Source: Corynebacterium meitnerae (GTDB lineage: Bacteria > Actinomycetota > Actinomycetes > Mycobacteriales > Mycobacteriaceae). From it: 64,000 bases of DNA. Within the stretch, counting starts at the first letter, position 1. Each line of letters begins with the position of its first letter. The notes beneath the pieces were generated by a model, which was given only the letters and a program-made list of their open reading frames with translations, had not been told where the DNA came from and ran no database searches. The stretch covers positions 124,001-188,000 of the forward strand of contig NZ_JAKMUS010000002.1 of the NCBI RefSeq assembly GCF_027570075.1. Direction: 5' to 3'. The translations under genes and the position numbers were made by a program. Of this stretch, positions 1-11,015 are shown piece after piece.

Positions 1-366
1 CAGGAAGATATCAACGCGATGACGGAAACCATGAACCGCATCTACAACCCGAAGGACATTGTGTCCTGGTCGCGCGTGATCATGGATAACTCCTGTAAGG
101 CAGTGGTGGATAAGACCCACCAGGAGCTGGCCGCACAGGGCACCAGCCTGGAGCAGACCGAGAATGAGATGCGTCAGGCTGTTGAGGCCGCACGTCTTGC
201 CGGTCAGCCGATCCCGCCGGTGCCGTCCACACAGGCCAACCTGTCTGATGTGCGCGTGAATGGTGACACCGCTTCCGCAACCGTCACGGTGAACACGAAC
301 GGCCAGACCGAGTCCGGTGTTCAGCGCTTCGCACGTGAAAACGGCCAGTGGAAGGTCTGCAACTAG
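1..366 (+). CDS. 3' part of a secreted or lipoprotein-type hypothetical protein
   Basis: The reading frame is open from the first base of the window, so the true start and any signal peptide lie upstream. The internal ATG at 19 is not necessarily the start. The visible 121 residues end in a pattern (alternating Val/Thr strands, then '[11 protein letters not shown]') typical of NTF2-like or DUF4878-like exported proteins of actinobacteria, where this last strand closes a cone-shaped domain. That family assignment is tentative. No catalytic motif is visible. It overlaps the next gene by 19 bases, suggesting co-transcription. Confidence 0.6.
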   Translation, partial: QEDINAMTETMNRIYNPKDIVSWSRVIMDNSCKAVVDKTHQELAAQGTSLEQTENEMRQAVEAARLAGQPIPPVPSTQANLSDVRVNGDTASATVTVNTNGQTESGVQRFARENGQWKVCN

Positions 367-785
367 TCCGCTGGGCCGCCGGCACCGTCTTCGTCTCGGG
401 CGCGCTTGGAGCTGTAACAGGCGCAGTGTGGGGGCTGTTTCGCCCCTCCTATGTGCTCGTTGATGGAGGCGAGCATCCGGCGGTTGACCTTGTAGCAAGC
501 CCTGACAATGTGGAGTTCGCTTCCTTTGCAGGGTTTGTTGTTTTGACCGGCATACTTGGCGTGATCGTTGGACTCTTACCGGGTGTGAAAACTGCTTGGC
601 GGATGCTCTTTGTCATTGCGGTGAGTGTGTTTGGAGCATGGACCTTCTTGGTCCTCGGAACCGCAACAGCAGCGCAGGGGGTTCCGCTCCTGCAGCCGGG
701 AGTTGGCTGGGTAGTGGCACCGTGGTGCGCGGCCCTGAGTTATTGGATAGGTATGGTCGCCAGACTGGAGCGAAACCCGATCTAA
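348..785 (+). CDS. Small integral membrane protein, function unknown
   Basis: A 145-residue protein with about four hydrophobic segments (roughly residues 8-30, 57-78, 84-106 and 114-136) joined by short loops. This resembles DUF2567-type small membrane proteins; the assignment is tentative. The GTG at 348 lies inside the 3' end of the previous gene, so translational coupling is likely. It sits directly before hisD with a 13-base gap and may be co-transcribed with the histidine cluster, but nothing in the sequence shows a role in histidine synthesis. Confidence 0.6.
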   Translation: MEGLQLVRWAAGTVFVSGALGAVTGAVWGLFRPSYVLVDGGEHPAVDLVASPDNVEFASFAGFVVLTGILGVIVGLLPGVKTAWRMLFVIAVSVFGAWTFLVLGTATAAQGVPLLQPGVGWVVAPWCAALSYWIGMVARLERNPI

Positions 786-798
786 TAGGATGGTTGGC

Positions 799-3794
<2,996 letters not shown>

Positions 3795-3795
<1 letters not shown>

Positions 3796-3971
3796 TGGGT
3801 GTTGTTGGCAGCATTTCCGTTTGGATGCTGTTCATCACAGCTGGTCTCCTGGTGGGCGGCACGTGGTCTTTCTACCAACAGGACAAGAAAGGTCCCACCG
3901 TTGTCATGGGCATTCTTGCAGCGCTTGCGCTGGCTGGCGCACTGATTGTGCTCCTCGGGGCGATGCCCTAG
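3795..3971 (+). CDS. 58-residue membrane protein in the histidine cluster
   Basis: A short gene starting at the ATG that overlaps the hisB TAA (TAATG) and ending at TAG 3969-3971, directly abutting the next ATG. The 58-residue product begins MGVVGSISVW and has two hydrophobic stretches (about 6-22 and 36-56) separated by a charged turn 'YQQDKKGPT', so it is probably a two-pass membrane protein. No family recognised. The seamless start and stop junctions on both sides make this a convincing gene despite its size. Its position before an MFS carrier suggests an accessory role to transport, which is inference only. Confidence 0.75.
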
Positions 3972-5156
3972 ATGACTGGTGCGAATGTGAAATCAGTGTG
4001 GTCAGTGCCGGGTTATATCCCGGCACTTATCGCTGTTGCGGCTTCTTTCGGCTCCTGGGCGATGCTGCTGCCGGTCATTCCGGTGGCAGTGCTGGATTCA
4101 TCTGGATCGCCGGCATTGGCCGGCGCATCCACCGGTGTGTTCATGGTTGCCACCGTGATTACTCAGCTGTTCATGCCGAGATTGCTTCGCCGTTTCACCT
4201 ACCGTTCCGCTATTGCGGTGTCAGCGGTCCTGCTGGGTGTGCCAGCGCTGCTGTTGTCCGTGAGCATGTCGCCGGCGATGGTCTTTGTTGTCTCCATCAT
4301 CCGCGGTATGGGCTTTGGCGCCATGACGGTCTCCGAGGCAGCCATCATTCCGGAGCTCGTGCCGCGGAGGTTATTGGGCAAAGCCACCGGTATTTTCGGT
4401 GCGTCCGGTGGACTCGCGCAGATGCTCACGCTGCCCGTTGGTTTGGCAGTAGCGGAGCACTTTGGGTACTTCCCGGTATGGATCTTGGCCTTGATTGTTG
4501 CTGCGGTCGGCGGGCTGGCGTGCTTGTGGATTCCGGCGCTCAAGGGCGCGCCCGCGGAACCACAGGTGCGCGGTGCTGTGGCTGGCTGGATGGTACTGGT
4601 GCTGCCGGCACTGGCACTGGTGCTCATGTCGGGTGCATACAGCCTGATTTCTAATTTCTTGCCGGCTGCCATCAGGGCGTCCGGGGTTGCAGAAACTGCC
4701 GCGCTCGGTGGCATCGTGCTGGCGGTGGTCAACCTTGCTGTGATGTTTGCGCGTCTTGCTTCCGGTGCCATCGCTGACCGGAGAGGTGCGCCCGGAGCGC
4801 TGATGATTCCGGCGCATGTCTTCGGCGCTGTCGGCATGGCTGGGTTCGCATGGTGCCTGTATGCCGATAGTGCGCCAGCATGGATCGTGGCGGCGGCGTT
4901 TGTGTACGGCATTGGGTTCGGGCTGGTGCAAAACGAATCCCTGCTCAGCCTGTACCACCGTTGCCCGCCATCACAGATGAGCAGGGCCGCAGCGGTATGG
5001 AATATCTCCTTCGATGGTGGACAAGCCGCTGGCTCCTTCCTCTTCGGCCTTCTCATCGTGGGCATTGGTGCGCCGTGGTCCTTCGCGGTCGGTGGGGTGA
5101 TCCTGCTGCTCGGCTTGATTGGGGCAGTGGCGGACTACGCGCGCAGACCCAACTAA
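3972..5156 (+). CDS. MFS transporter within the histidine cluster
   Basis: A 394-residue major facilitator with about 12 hydrophobic segments and a basic loop between segments 2 and 3 ('[12 protein letters not shown]'), where the family has its conserved loop. The ATG directly follows the TAG of the 58-residue gene, and hisH starts ten bases after this stop, so it is part of the operon. The substrate cannot be read from the sequence. Placement among his genes makes export or import of histidine, an analogue or a pathway intermediate a reasonable guess. The actinobacterial hisBHA order is otherwise kept around the insertion. Confidence 0.85.
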   Translation: MTGANVKSVWSVPGYIPALIAVAASFGSWAMLLPVIPVAVLDSSGSPALAGASTGVFMVATVITQLFMPRLLRRFTYRSAIAVSAVLLGVPALLLSVSMSPAMVFVVSIIRGMGFGAMTVSEAAIIPELVPRRLLGKATGIFGASGGLAQMLTLPVGLAVAEHFGYFPVWILALIVAAVGGLACLWIPALKGAPAEPQVRGAVAGWMVLVLPALALVLMSGAYSLISNFLPAAIRASGVAETAALGGIVLAVVNLAVMFARLASGAIADRRGAPGALMIPAHVFGAVGMAGFAWCLYADSAPAWIVAAAFVYGIGFGLVQNESLLSLYHRCPPSQMSRAAAVWNISFDGGQAAGSFLFGLLIVGIGAPWSFAVGGVILLLGLIGAVADYARRPN

Positions 5157-5166
5157 CATCACCACC

Positions 5167-5805
5167 ATGAGTTCAGTTGTGGCGCTGCTCGATTACGGCG
5201 CAGGTAACCTCCGTTCCGCTCAACGTGCATTGGAGCACGTCGGTGGTGATGTTGTTGTCACCCGTGACCCCATGGTGGCAGTGGAAGCAGACGGGCTAGT
5301 TGTCCCTGGTGTGGGCGCCTTTGATGCCTGCATGCGTGGACTGCGTGAGGTTGCTGGCCCCCGCATCATCGGCCAGCGTTTGGCCGGCGATCGCCCGGTG
5401 TTGGGAATCTGTGTGGGCTTGCAGGTCATGTTTGACCGCGGTGTGGAGCACGGCATTGATACGGAGGGGTGTGGGCAGTGGCCGGGGGTCGTCGAAAAGC
5501 TTGATGCTCCTGTCCTTCCGCACATGGGGTGGAACACGGTAGACATCGCACCCGAATCGCAGATGTTTGCTGGCTTGGATGCAGGCACGCGCTTTTACTT
5601 CGTCCACTCCTACGGCGTGCAGAACTGGGAGATGGAAGAAGACGAGTTCATCGCAGCGCCGAAGGTTTCCTGGGCGCAGCACGGTAACTCCCGATTCGTC
5701 GCGGCCGTGGAAAATGGGCCGCTGTGGGCCACGCAATTCCACCCTGAAAAATCGGGTGATGCTGGCTTGCACTTGCTGAAGAACTGGGTCGATTCACTCA
5801 GGTAA
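5167..5805 (+). CDS. hisH: Imidazole glycerol phosphate synthase, glutaminase subunit
   Basis: Class I glutamine amidotransferase that feeds ammonia to HisF. The catalytic triad is present: Cys in '[12 protein letters not shown]' (about residue 82) and His/Glu in 'QFHPEKSG' (about 190). The start '[17 protein letters not shown]' at 5167 places the family N-terminal 'DYGAGN' correctly; an upstream in-frame ATG at 5119 lies inside the transporter gene. The product is 212 residues, normal for the family. A 23-base gap separates it from hisA, and that gap contains the likely hisA promoter. Confidence 0.96.
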   Translation: MSSVVALLDYGAGNLRSAQRALEHVGGDVVVTRDPMVAVEADGLVVPGVGAFDACMRGLREVAGPRIIGQRLAGDRPVLGICVGLQVMFDRGVEHGIDTEGCGQWPGVVEKLDAPVLPHMGWNTVDIAPESQMFAGLDAGTRFYFVHSYGVQNWEMEEDEFIAAPKVSWAQHGNSRFVAAVENGPLWATQFHPEKSGDAGLHLLKNWVDSLR

Positions 5806-5822
5806 CACGCACACCATAGAAT
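5793..5822 (+). promoter_or_regulatory. Likely internal promoter for hisA (leaderless)
   Basis: TTCACT at 5793-5798 and TAGAAT at 5817-5822 are separated by 18 bases. TAGAAT is a strong actinobacterial -10 (TANAAT). Only six bases separate it from the hisA ATG at 5829, so the transcript would begin at or next to the start codon. No ribosome-binding site precedes hisA, which agrees. Confidence 0.55.
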
Positions 5823-5828
5823 GCGGAT

Positions 5829-6578
5829 ATGGAAAACTCTGGTTTGTTCACTGTGCTTCCCGCCGTTGATGTCGTAGACGGCAAGGCCGTACGCCTCGAC
5901 CAAGGTGAAGCAGGCACTGAGAAGTCCTACGGCGAGCCGCTAGAAGCTGCTTTGAAATGGCAGGCAGACGGTGCGGAATGGCTGCACTTCGTCGACCTTG
6001 ATGCAGCGTTTGGCCGTGGATCGAACCACGAGCTCATGGCGGAGATCACCCGTGAGCTGAGTATTAACGTTGAGCTGACCGGCGGCATTCGTGATGATGA
6101 GAGCCTGGAGAGGGCCCTGGGTACCGGTGCAAAGCGCGTCAACATTGGCACCGCTGCGCTGGAGAATCCTGAGTGGGCGAAGGAAGTGATCTCCCGTCAC
6201 GGTGAAGCGATTGCGATTGATATTGCCGTGCGGGAAGAAGACGGCCAGTGGCGCACGAAGGGCCGTGGCTGGACCTCTGATGGCGGTGACCTGTGGGAGG
6301 TGCTGGAGTTCTTCGATGCGGCTGGATGCGCACGCTTCGTGGTCACGGACGTGAGCAAGGACGGCACACTGTCCGGCCCGAACGTGGAATTGCTGCGTGA
6401 AGTCTCCGCGGCCACCGATGCGCTTGTGACGGCATCGGGTGGTGTGTCCACCCTTGATGACATCGCTGAGATTGCCCGTTACGCCGATGAAGGCATTGAC
6501 AGCGTGATCGTGGGCAAGGCCTTGTACGAAAACCGCTTCACCCTGCCAGAGGCACTGCGGGTCGCAGGGGGCAAGTAG
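5829..6578 (+). CDS. hisA: Phosphoribosylformimino-AICAR-phosphate isomerase (HisA/PriA family)
   Basis: A (beta/alpha)8 barrel of 249 residues that isomerises ProFAR to PRFAR. The two catalytic aspartates are visible in '[14 protein letters not shown]' (about residue 13) and '[15 protein letters not shown]' (about 178). In most actinobacteria this enzyme (PriA) also does the TrpF step of tryptophan synthesis. Compared from memory with the M. tuberculosis PriA, two conserved stretches differ: 'LSGG' is 'LTGG' here and 'GLDV' is 'DIAV'. Such changes are reported for the HisA-only (subHisA) form in Corynebacterium, so a HisA-only role is my inference. No ribosome site is visible. Confidence 0.95.
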   Translation: MENSGLFTVLPAVDVVDGKAVRLDQGEAGTEKSYGEPLEAALKWQADGAEWLHFVDLDAAFGRGSNHELMAEITRELSINVELTGGIRDDESLERALGTGAKRVNIGTAALENPEWAKEVISRHGEAIAIDIAVREEDGQWRTKGRGWTSDGGDLWEVLEFFDAAGCARFVVTDVSKDGTLSGPNVELLREVSAATDALVTASGGVSTLDDIAEIARYADEGIDSVIVGKALYENRFTLPEALRVAGGK

Positions 6579-6585
6579 GGCACCA

Positions 6586-7377
6586 ATGGCCATGGACGAA
6601 ATGCGCGAGTACTTGCGCCTCGCTGAGGAAGCCGCTGACGAAGCGCGCAAAATGTTCGTCGACGGCCTAGGCAGCCTGCCCGCTTTGCACAAGAAGGACG
6701 GGGATTTTGCCACGGAGATGGATCTGAAGATCGAGGCGATGCTCCGTGAACAGCTGGCTTTGACCACGGGCATTCCGGTCTTGGGGGAGGAAGAAGGCGG
6801 AGTCCTGCGCACTGACGCCAGCTGGGTGGTCGACCCCATCGACGGCACCGCGAACTATGCGTCCGGCAACCCGAACTGCGCGGTGCTGATCTCCCTGGTG
6901 GTGGATAAACAGCCGGTGCTCGCTGTGACCGATATTCCGTTGATGAATATGAGACTGACGGCCAACCGCGGATCGGGCGTGTTCCACAACGGCGACTTGC
7001 TGCCACCTGTGACGTCCATTGCGAATGTGTCCAATCAGGTAGGCGTTGGTGCGGTGGGTGCTGATGAGGGAAGCAGGATCCCGCCGGATAGTCGCCTGCG
7101 TTTGATTAAGGCTCTCGAGTACGCCAACATGCGTCCGCGCATCAGTGGTTCTGTGGGCATTGACCTCGCGTTTGTTGCCCAGGGTGTGTACAAAGCAGCG
7201 GTGAGCTTTTCGCCCCATCCGTGGGACAATGCTGCGGGCGTCCTGCTCGCGCGGTGTGCCGGTGCGGTGGTCACGGATGTTGAAGGCAATGAGTGGGAGC
7301 TTGGTTCGCTCGGCGTGATCGCAGGGTCCCCAGACATCCACGAATCCGTTCTGCGTACCATTAAACGCATTGCTTGA
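6586..7377 (+). CDS. impA: Inositol monophosphatase family phosphatase (ImpA type)
   Basis: Magnesium-dependent sugar or inositol phosphate phosphatase fold. Motifs: 'DFATEMDLKIEAML' (about residue 43), 'GEEEGG' (about 68), the metal-binding 'WVVDPIDGTANYASGNPNC' (about 84) and 'HPWDNAAGVLLARCAGA' (about 212). 263 residues is typical. The hisA-impA-hisF order is conserved in mycobacteria and corynebacteria. A role as histidinol-phosphate phosphatase is possible given the location and the absence of another phosphatase here, but in C. glutamicum that activity is assigned to a separate gene (hisN). The start ATG 6586 follows AGGG by five bases; ATG 6592 is an alternative. Confidence 0.85.
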   Translation: MAMDEMREYLRLAEEAADEARKMFVDGLGSLPALHKKDGDFATEMDLKIEAMLREQLALTTGIPVLGEEEGGVLRTDASWVVDPIDGTANYASGNPNCAVLISLVVDKQPVLAVTDIPLMNMRLTANRGSGVFHNGDLLPPVTSIANVSNQVGVGAVGADEGSRIPPDSRLRLIKALEYANMRPRISGSVGIDLAFVAQGVYKAAVSFSPHPWDNAAGVLLARCAGAVVTDVEGNEWELGSLGVIAGSPDIHESVLRTIKRIA

Positions 7378-7395
7378 TAACGAAGAGGAGACCCC

Positions 7396-8151
7396 ATGAC
7401 CGTAGCCACTCGAGTGATCCCGTGCTTGGACGTAGACAACGGCCGGGTGGTCAAGGGAGTGAATTTTGAAAACCTGCGCGACGCCGGTGACCCAGTGGAG
7501 CTGGCCAAGCTTTACGGCGAGCAAGGCGCGGACGAGCTGACGTTCTTGGACGTGAGCGCCTCCAAGGAAGGCCGGGGCACGATGCTCGACGTGGTGCGCC
7601 GTACCGCCGAGCAGGTATTCATTCCATTGACTGTGGGCGGTGGCGTACGCAGCGCGGATGATGTCCGCGAACTCTTGCGCGCCGGTGCTGACAAGGTGTC
7701 CGTGAACACCTCCGCGATCGCGCGCCCTGAGCTCCTCTCGGAGCTTTCCCGCGAATTCGGAGCTCAGTGCATCGTGTTGTCGGTGGATGCGCGCCGCGCC
7801 GGGGATGGATTTGAAGTGACCACCCATGGCGGCACCCGCTCCGCAGGCATTGATGCGATTGAGTGGGCCAAGACCGGTGAGAAACTCGGTGTTGGTGAAA
7901 TTCTGCTCAACTCCATGGATGGTGACGGCACCAAGGCCGGCTTTGATATTGAGCTCATCGAGCGCGTGCGCGAAGCAGTTTCCATCCCGATCATCGCTTC
8001 CGGCGGTGCCGGTAAGGCGGAGCACTTCCCGCCGGCCGTTGAAGCAGGCGCTGATGCAGTGCTGGCCGCATCCATCTTCCACTTCGGTGAAGTATCCATC
8101 GCCGAGGTCAAGCAAAGCCTGGCGGATGCTGGGTGTGAGGTACGCCTGTGA
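7396..8151 (+). CDS. hisF: Imidazole glycerol phosphate synthase, cyclase subunit
   Basis: Barrel subunit that uses HisH-derived ammonia to turn PRFAR into imidazoleglycerol phosphate and AICAR. The catalytic aspartates are in '[12 protein letters not shown]' (about residue 11) and 'LSVDARR' (about 130), and the phosphate-binding glycines in 'TVGGGVRS' and 'IASGGAGK'. 251 residues is standard. 'GAAGAGGAGA' lies just before the ATG. It ends in a four-base overlap with hisI (GTGA), indicating coupled translation. Confidence 0.97.
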   Translation: MTVATRVIPCLDVDNGRVVKGVNFENLRDAGDPVELAKLYGEQGADELTFLDVSASKEGRGTMLDVVRRTAEQVFIPLTVGGGVRSADDVRELLRAGADKVSVNTSAIARPELLSELSREFGAQCIVLSVDARRAGDGFEVTTHGGTRSAGIDAIEWAKTGEKLGVGEILLNSMDGDGTKAGFDIELIERVREAVSIPIIASGGAGKAEHFPPAVEAGADAVLAASIFHFGEVSIAEVKQSLADAGCEVRL

Positions 8152-8504
8152 AACCTGAAGAAGCAGTCCTTGACCCCCAGGTGAAAGAACGCGTCCGCTT
8201 TAATGGTGCGGGCTTGGTTCCCGCGATCGTCCAGGCGGACAGCGGGGAAGTGCTCATGATGGCGTGGATGGATGAGCGCGCGCTCGCGTACACCTTGGCC
8301 ACGCGTCAAGGCACGTACTACTCCCGCTCCCGCGCCGAATACTGGATCAAGGGATTGACCAGTGGCAACGTGCAGGAGGTCCTGGAAGTGAAACTGGACT
8401 GTGACGGCGACACGGTGTTGCTGGTTGTCCGCCAGACGGGCGGTGCGTGCCACACCGGGGACCGCACGTGTTTTGATGCCGATGTTCTGTTGGAGCAGCC
8501 ATGA
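8148..8504 (+). CDS. hisI: Phosphoribosyl-AMP cyclohydrolase
   Basis: Opens the adenine ring of phosphoribosyl-AMP, zinc-dependent. The 118-residue protein carries the expected '[10 protein letters not shown]' segment, the '[12 protein letters not shown]' metal motif (about residue 84) and '[11 protein letters not shown]' with two zinc-ligand cysteines (about 102). It is the stand-alone cyclohydrolase; the HisE pyrophosphatase domain is absent and neither hisE nor hisG is in the window. The start is GTG, overlapping the hisF TGA by four bases, and the end overlaps the next gene by four bases. Confidence 0.96.
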   Translation: MKPEEAVLDPQVKERVRFNGAGLVPAIVQADSGEVLMMAWMDERALAYTLATRQGTYYSRSRAEYWIKGLTSGNVQEVLEVKLDCDGDTVLLVVRQTGGACHTGDRTCFDADVLLEQP

Positions 8505-9121
8505 GCAAGTTTGGCGCATTGTTGATGGGGGTTGGCGCACTCGTGCTGTGGCTCGCCTCCCGCATGACGTGGTTGACGGCGCATTATGCTGACAACCTCA
8601 CTGGTGACGGTTCTGCACCGATTAGTGGTGCGGACTGGTCGACGGAAGTGACCGCTGTGGTGCTGGTCTTGTTGGCCGCCACGATTGCTGGTCTGGCGCT
8701 GCGTCGCTGGGGTCGCCGCATCGTGGGTGCCATCGGCGCAGTGGCTGCCGGTGCTGTCACGGTGGCACCACTCGCCCTGCTGCTGGGTACACCGGATTCA
8801 GAACGCGTGTCGGCACTGTTGATGTACGACATTGAGAACAACGATGCCACCATCACTACGTGGTCTGACATCACGTCCGTGGACACGACTGTTGTTGCGC
8901 CATTGATTGCTGTCGTGGGCGCGGTTGTTGCTGTCGTAGGTGGCCTGTTGTTGGCTGTCCGCCCGGGACAGGATGCCGCCACGGTGAGTAAGTACGAAAA
9001 GGCCTCCCAGCGCAAGGAAAAGATCGAGCAAGACTTGGAGGCGGAGCCACAATCCGGTCGTGTTCTGTGGGATGCGATTGATGCGGATATTGATCCCACA
9101 GAGGACAACCGCTACACCTGA
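8501..9121 (+). CDS. Trp-region conserved membrane protein (TIGR02234 type)
   Basis: A 206-residue protein with four hydrophobic segments (about 7-24, 50-66, 74-92, 130-152), a signature 'LWLASRMTW' near the N-terminus and a charged C-terminal tail. This matches the membrane protein that lies beside trpE and trpC in mycobacteria (Rv1610). Its function is unknown. It overlaps hisI by four bases (ATGA) and so is probably translated with the his genes. Here trpE, trpB and trpA are missing from around it, leaving this gene and the TrpC-like gene as apparent remnants of the ancestral his-trp region. Confidence 0.8.
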   Translation: MSKFGALLMGVGALVLWLASRMTWLTAHYADNLTGDGSAPISGADWSTEVTAVVLVLLAATIAGLALRRWGRRIVGAIGAVAAGAVTVAPLALLLGTPDSERVSALLMYDIENNDATITTWSDITSVDTTVVAPLIAVVGAVVAVVGGLLLAVRPGQDAATVSKYEKASQRKEKIEQDLEAEPQSGRVLWDAIDADIDPTEDNRYT

Positions 9122-9122
9122 T

Positions 9123-9152
9123 TTCGTTCTCACCACCACGAACGGATACTCT
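9123..9152 (+). promoter_or_regulatory. Possible promoter of the TrpC-like gene
   Basis: TTCGTT at 9123-9128 and TACTCT at 9147-9152 are 18 bases apart, and the ATG follows eight bases after the -10. There is no ribosome-binding site. The spacing suggests a leaderless transcript made separately from the his operon. Confidence 0.4.
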
Positions 9153-9160
9153 CTGAAGAC

Positions 9161-10018
9161 ATGACCGCGGTGAAGGGCAATCAACAGGTTGTCATTCCGG
9201 CGAGCGAAAATCCCGTAGTCGCCGGTGTTCTCGCGGACGTTGCTGCCCGTGAGGCGGTTGTTCCTTTTCAGGAGATCAAGGCACGTTCGCGGAGTTTGTC
9301 CGATAACCGTGATGCACTCGCGGCACTGTTGGGCCCAGGCTGTGGCGTGATCGTAGAGATCAAGCGCACATCCCCGGTGTTCGGCCCGACTCATGTGACA
9401 CATACAGAACAAACAGTGGGAGAGCTCGCCGCTGACATTGAGGCTGGGGGAGCGGCACTCATCGCGTGTCAGACGGAGCGATTGCGTTTCGACGGCTCTT
9501 TGCAGGACATGCAGGAAGCCCGCCGGGCAACGAGCTTGCCCATGGTGTGCCGCGATGTCATCGTTGATCCCTATCAGATCCACGAAGCCCGCTGCTATGG
9601 CGCCGATATGGTGCCGCTGCAAGTCGGGCTTTTAGAACAAGCGCGGCTGGAGAGCTTGTTGGACCGCGTGGAATCCCTCGGCATGGTGGGTATGGCTGAG
9701 GTGCGCACTCCGGAAGAAGCCGATCGTGCTCTTGCCGCGGGCGCCACGGTGATCGGCGTGAACTCGTGGACCTTTGACACAAACGAGGTCAACCGCCAGG
9801 CCTTCAGTGAGATTGAGCCGGGCCTGCCGGAAAGCGTGGTGCGCATCAGTTTGGGTGGTGTGCGCAATGCACGCGACCTCATGGCTGCTGCCTCTACCGG
9901 CGCTGACGCAGTGATCGCTGGTGAGGCAGTGATGAATAGCGACGATGTTGCTGTGGCCACCCGCAAACTCGCCGCTGCTGGGCAGCACCCAGCCTGCCCT
10001 TCACGCCGTAGTAGCTAG
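9161..10018 (+). CDS. TrpC-like protein (indole-3-glycerol-phosphate synthase family) with altered active site
   Basis: 285 residues that align along the whole barrel of indole-3-glycerol-phosphate synthase. Retained: the 'EIKRTSP' Glu/Lys pair (about residue 64), 'FDGSLQDM', the 'AEVRTPEEA' glutamate and the 'GVNS' asparagine. Changed: the catalytic lysine of 'RKDF' is arginine ('CRDV', about 132), the arginine after the Asn motif is tryptophan ('NSWTF'), and the 'ESG' segment that binds substrate phosphate reads 'SLGG'. Known chemistry predicts little or no synthase activity. The position before lgt is where mycobacteria have trpC-trpB-trpA. The frame is intact and it has a plausible promoter, so it is probably expressed with a changed role. 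The tail 'CPSRRSS' is unconserved. Confidence 0.85.
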   Translation: MTAVKGNQQVVIPASENPVVAGVLADVAAREAVVPFQEIKARSRSLSDNRDALAALLGPGCGVIVEIKRTSPVFGPTHVTHTEQTVGELAADIEAGGAALIACQTERLRFDGSLQDMQEARRATSLPMVCRDVIVDPYQIHEARCYGADMVPLQVGLLEQARLESLLDRVESLGMVGMAEVRTPEEADRALAAGATVIGVNSWTFDTNEVNRQAFSEIEPGLPESVVRISLGGVRNARDLMAAASTGADAVIAGEAVMNSDDVAVATRKLAAAGQHPACPSRRSS

Positions 10019-10036
10019 CGTGGCACACTGTTGGGC

Positions 10037-10945
10037 GTGACTACGCAGATCCTTGCCAACATTCCCTCGCCCCCGCAGGGCGTCTGGTACATCGGGCCGG
10101 TTCCTATTCGCGCGTATGCGCTGTGCATCATCACCGGCATTATCGTGGCCATGGCGCTGACGATTCGGCGTTATCGCGCGCGCGGTGGAAACCCGGACAC
10201 CGTGTGGGATGCATCCATCGTGGCTATCCCCGCCGGCATCATCGGTGGGCGCGCCTACCACGTGATCACGGACTATGACAGCTACTTCGGGCCGGGCAAG
10301 GACTGGAAGCAGATCTTCAATTTCTCCGCCGGTGGCCTGGGCATCATGGGGGCGGTCGCGCTAGGCACACTCGCCGTGTGGGCGCTGTTCAAATACAAGA
10401 GAATCCCGCTGCTGCCGTTCGCGGACGCAGTAGCACCCGGCATCATCCTGGCCCAGGCGATTGGAAGGTTGGGGAACTACTTCAACCAGGAGCTCTACGG
10501 GCGGCCAACGGATGTGCCGTGGGCGTTGGACATCTACTACCGCGTTGATGAAACAGGGGCTTACGCACCATTGACTGGCCGTTCGACGGGGGAGATCATC
10601 GCGAGCGTGCACCCCACGTTCCTCTACGAGATGATCTGGAACATCGCGGTCTTCTTCTTCCTGCTCTGGGCGGAGAAGAAGTTCCGCTTGGGTCACGGCC
10701 GCGTCTTTGTGCTCTATATCGCGTCCTATGCCTTGGGTCGTATCTTCATGGAATTCATGCGAGACGACGCGGCTAACCTCATCTTTGGCCTGCGCGTCAA
10801 CCTTGTTGTCTCCACTGTTCTCTTCATCGTTGCCGCGATTGTCTTCTCGCGTATGAAGTCAGGACAGGAGACTCCGGAAGAAGTAGACCCACGGAGTGGG
10901 GATGCGGAGGAAGAACTGGACGCGCATAAGCATAAAATGCCTTAG
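10037..10945 (+). CDS. lgt: Prolipoprotein diacylglyceryl transferase
   Basis: Membrane enzyme that attaches diacylglycerol from phosphatidylglycerol to the lipobox cysteine of prelipoproteins. Seven or so hydrophobic segments; signature '[13 protein letters not shown]' (about residue 140) with the conserved Arg/Asn, and '[11 protein letters not shown]' (about 195). The charged C-terminal tail is common in actinobacteria. I prefer GTG 10037 (302 residues) to an in-frame TTG at 10031; a CACACT box precedes it by seven bases. It lies between the his-trp remnant and pyk, as in mycobacteria. Confidence 0.95.
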   Translation: MTTQILANIPSPPQGVWYIGPVPIRAYALCIITGIIVAMALTIRRYRARGGNPDTVWDASIVAIPAGIIGGRAYHVITDYDSYFGPGKDWKQIFNFSAGGLGIMGAVALGTLAVWALFKYKRIPLLPFADAVAPGIILAQAIGRLGNYFNQELYGRPTDVPWALDIYYRVDETGAYAPLTGRSTGEIIASVHPTFLYEMIWNIAVFFFLLWAEKKFRLGHGRVFVLYIASYALGRIFMEFMRDDAANLIFGLRVNLVVSTVLFIVAAIVFSRMKSGQETPEEVDPRSGDAEEELDAHKHKMP

Positions 10946-10947
10946 AG

Positions 10948-10997
10948 CGAAACCAGTGCGGTTTCGGTAGCGTAGGGCGAGGAATCTGATACCTCGC
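10948..10997 (+). promoter_or_regulatory. Two hairpins in the lgt-pyk intergenic leader
   Basis: CGAAACC (10948-10954) pairs with GGTTTCG (10960-10966) and GCGAGG (10977-10982) with CCTCGC (10992-10997). Neither is followed by a T-run, so these are not standard terminators. They lie directly upstream of the pyk ribosome site and could shape lgt 3' or pyk 5' RNA. Confidence 0.4.
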
Positions 10998-11015
10998 GCG
11001 AATGAGAAGAAGTGG

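Noticed and set aside
9161-10018. TrpC-like gene as a pseudogene
   Set aside because: The frame is intact over the full barrel, codon use is like its neighbours and a promoter is plausible, so a changed function fits better than decay.
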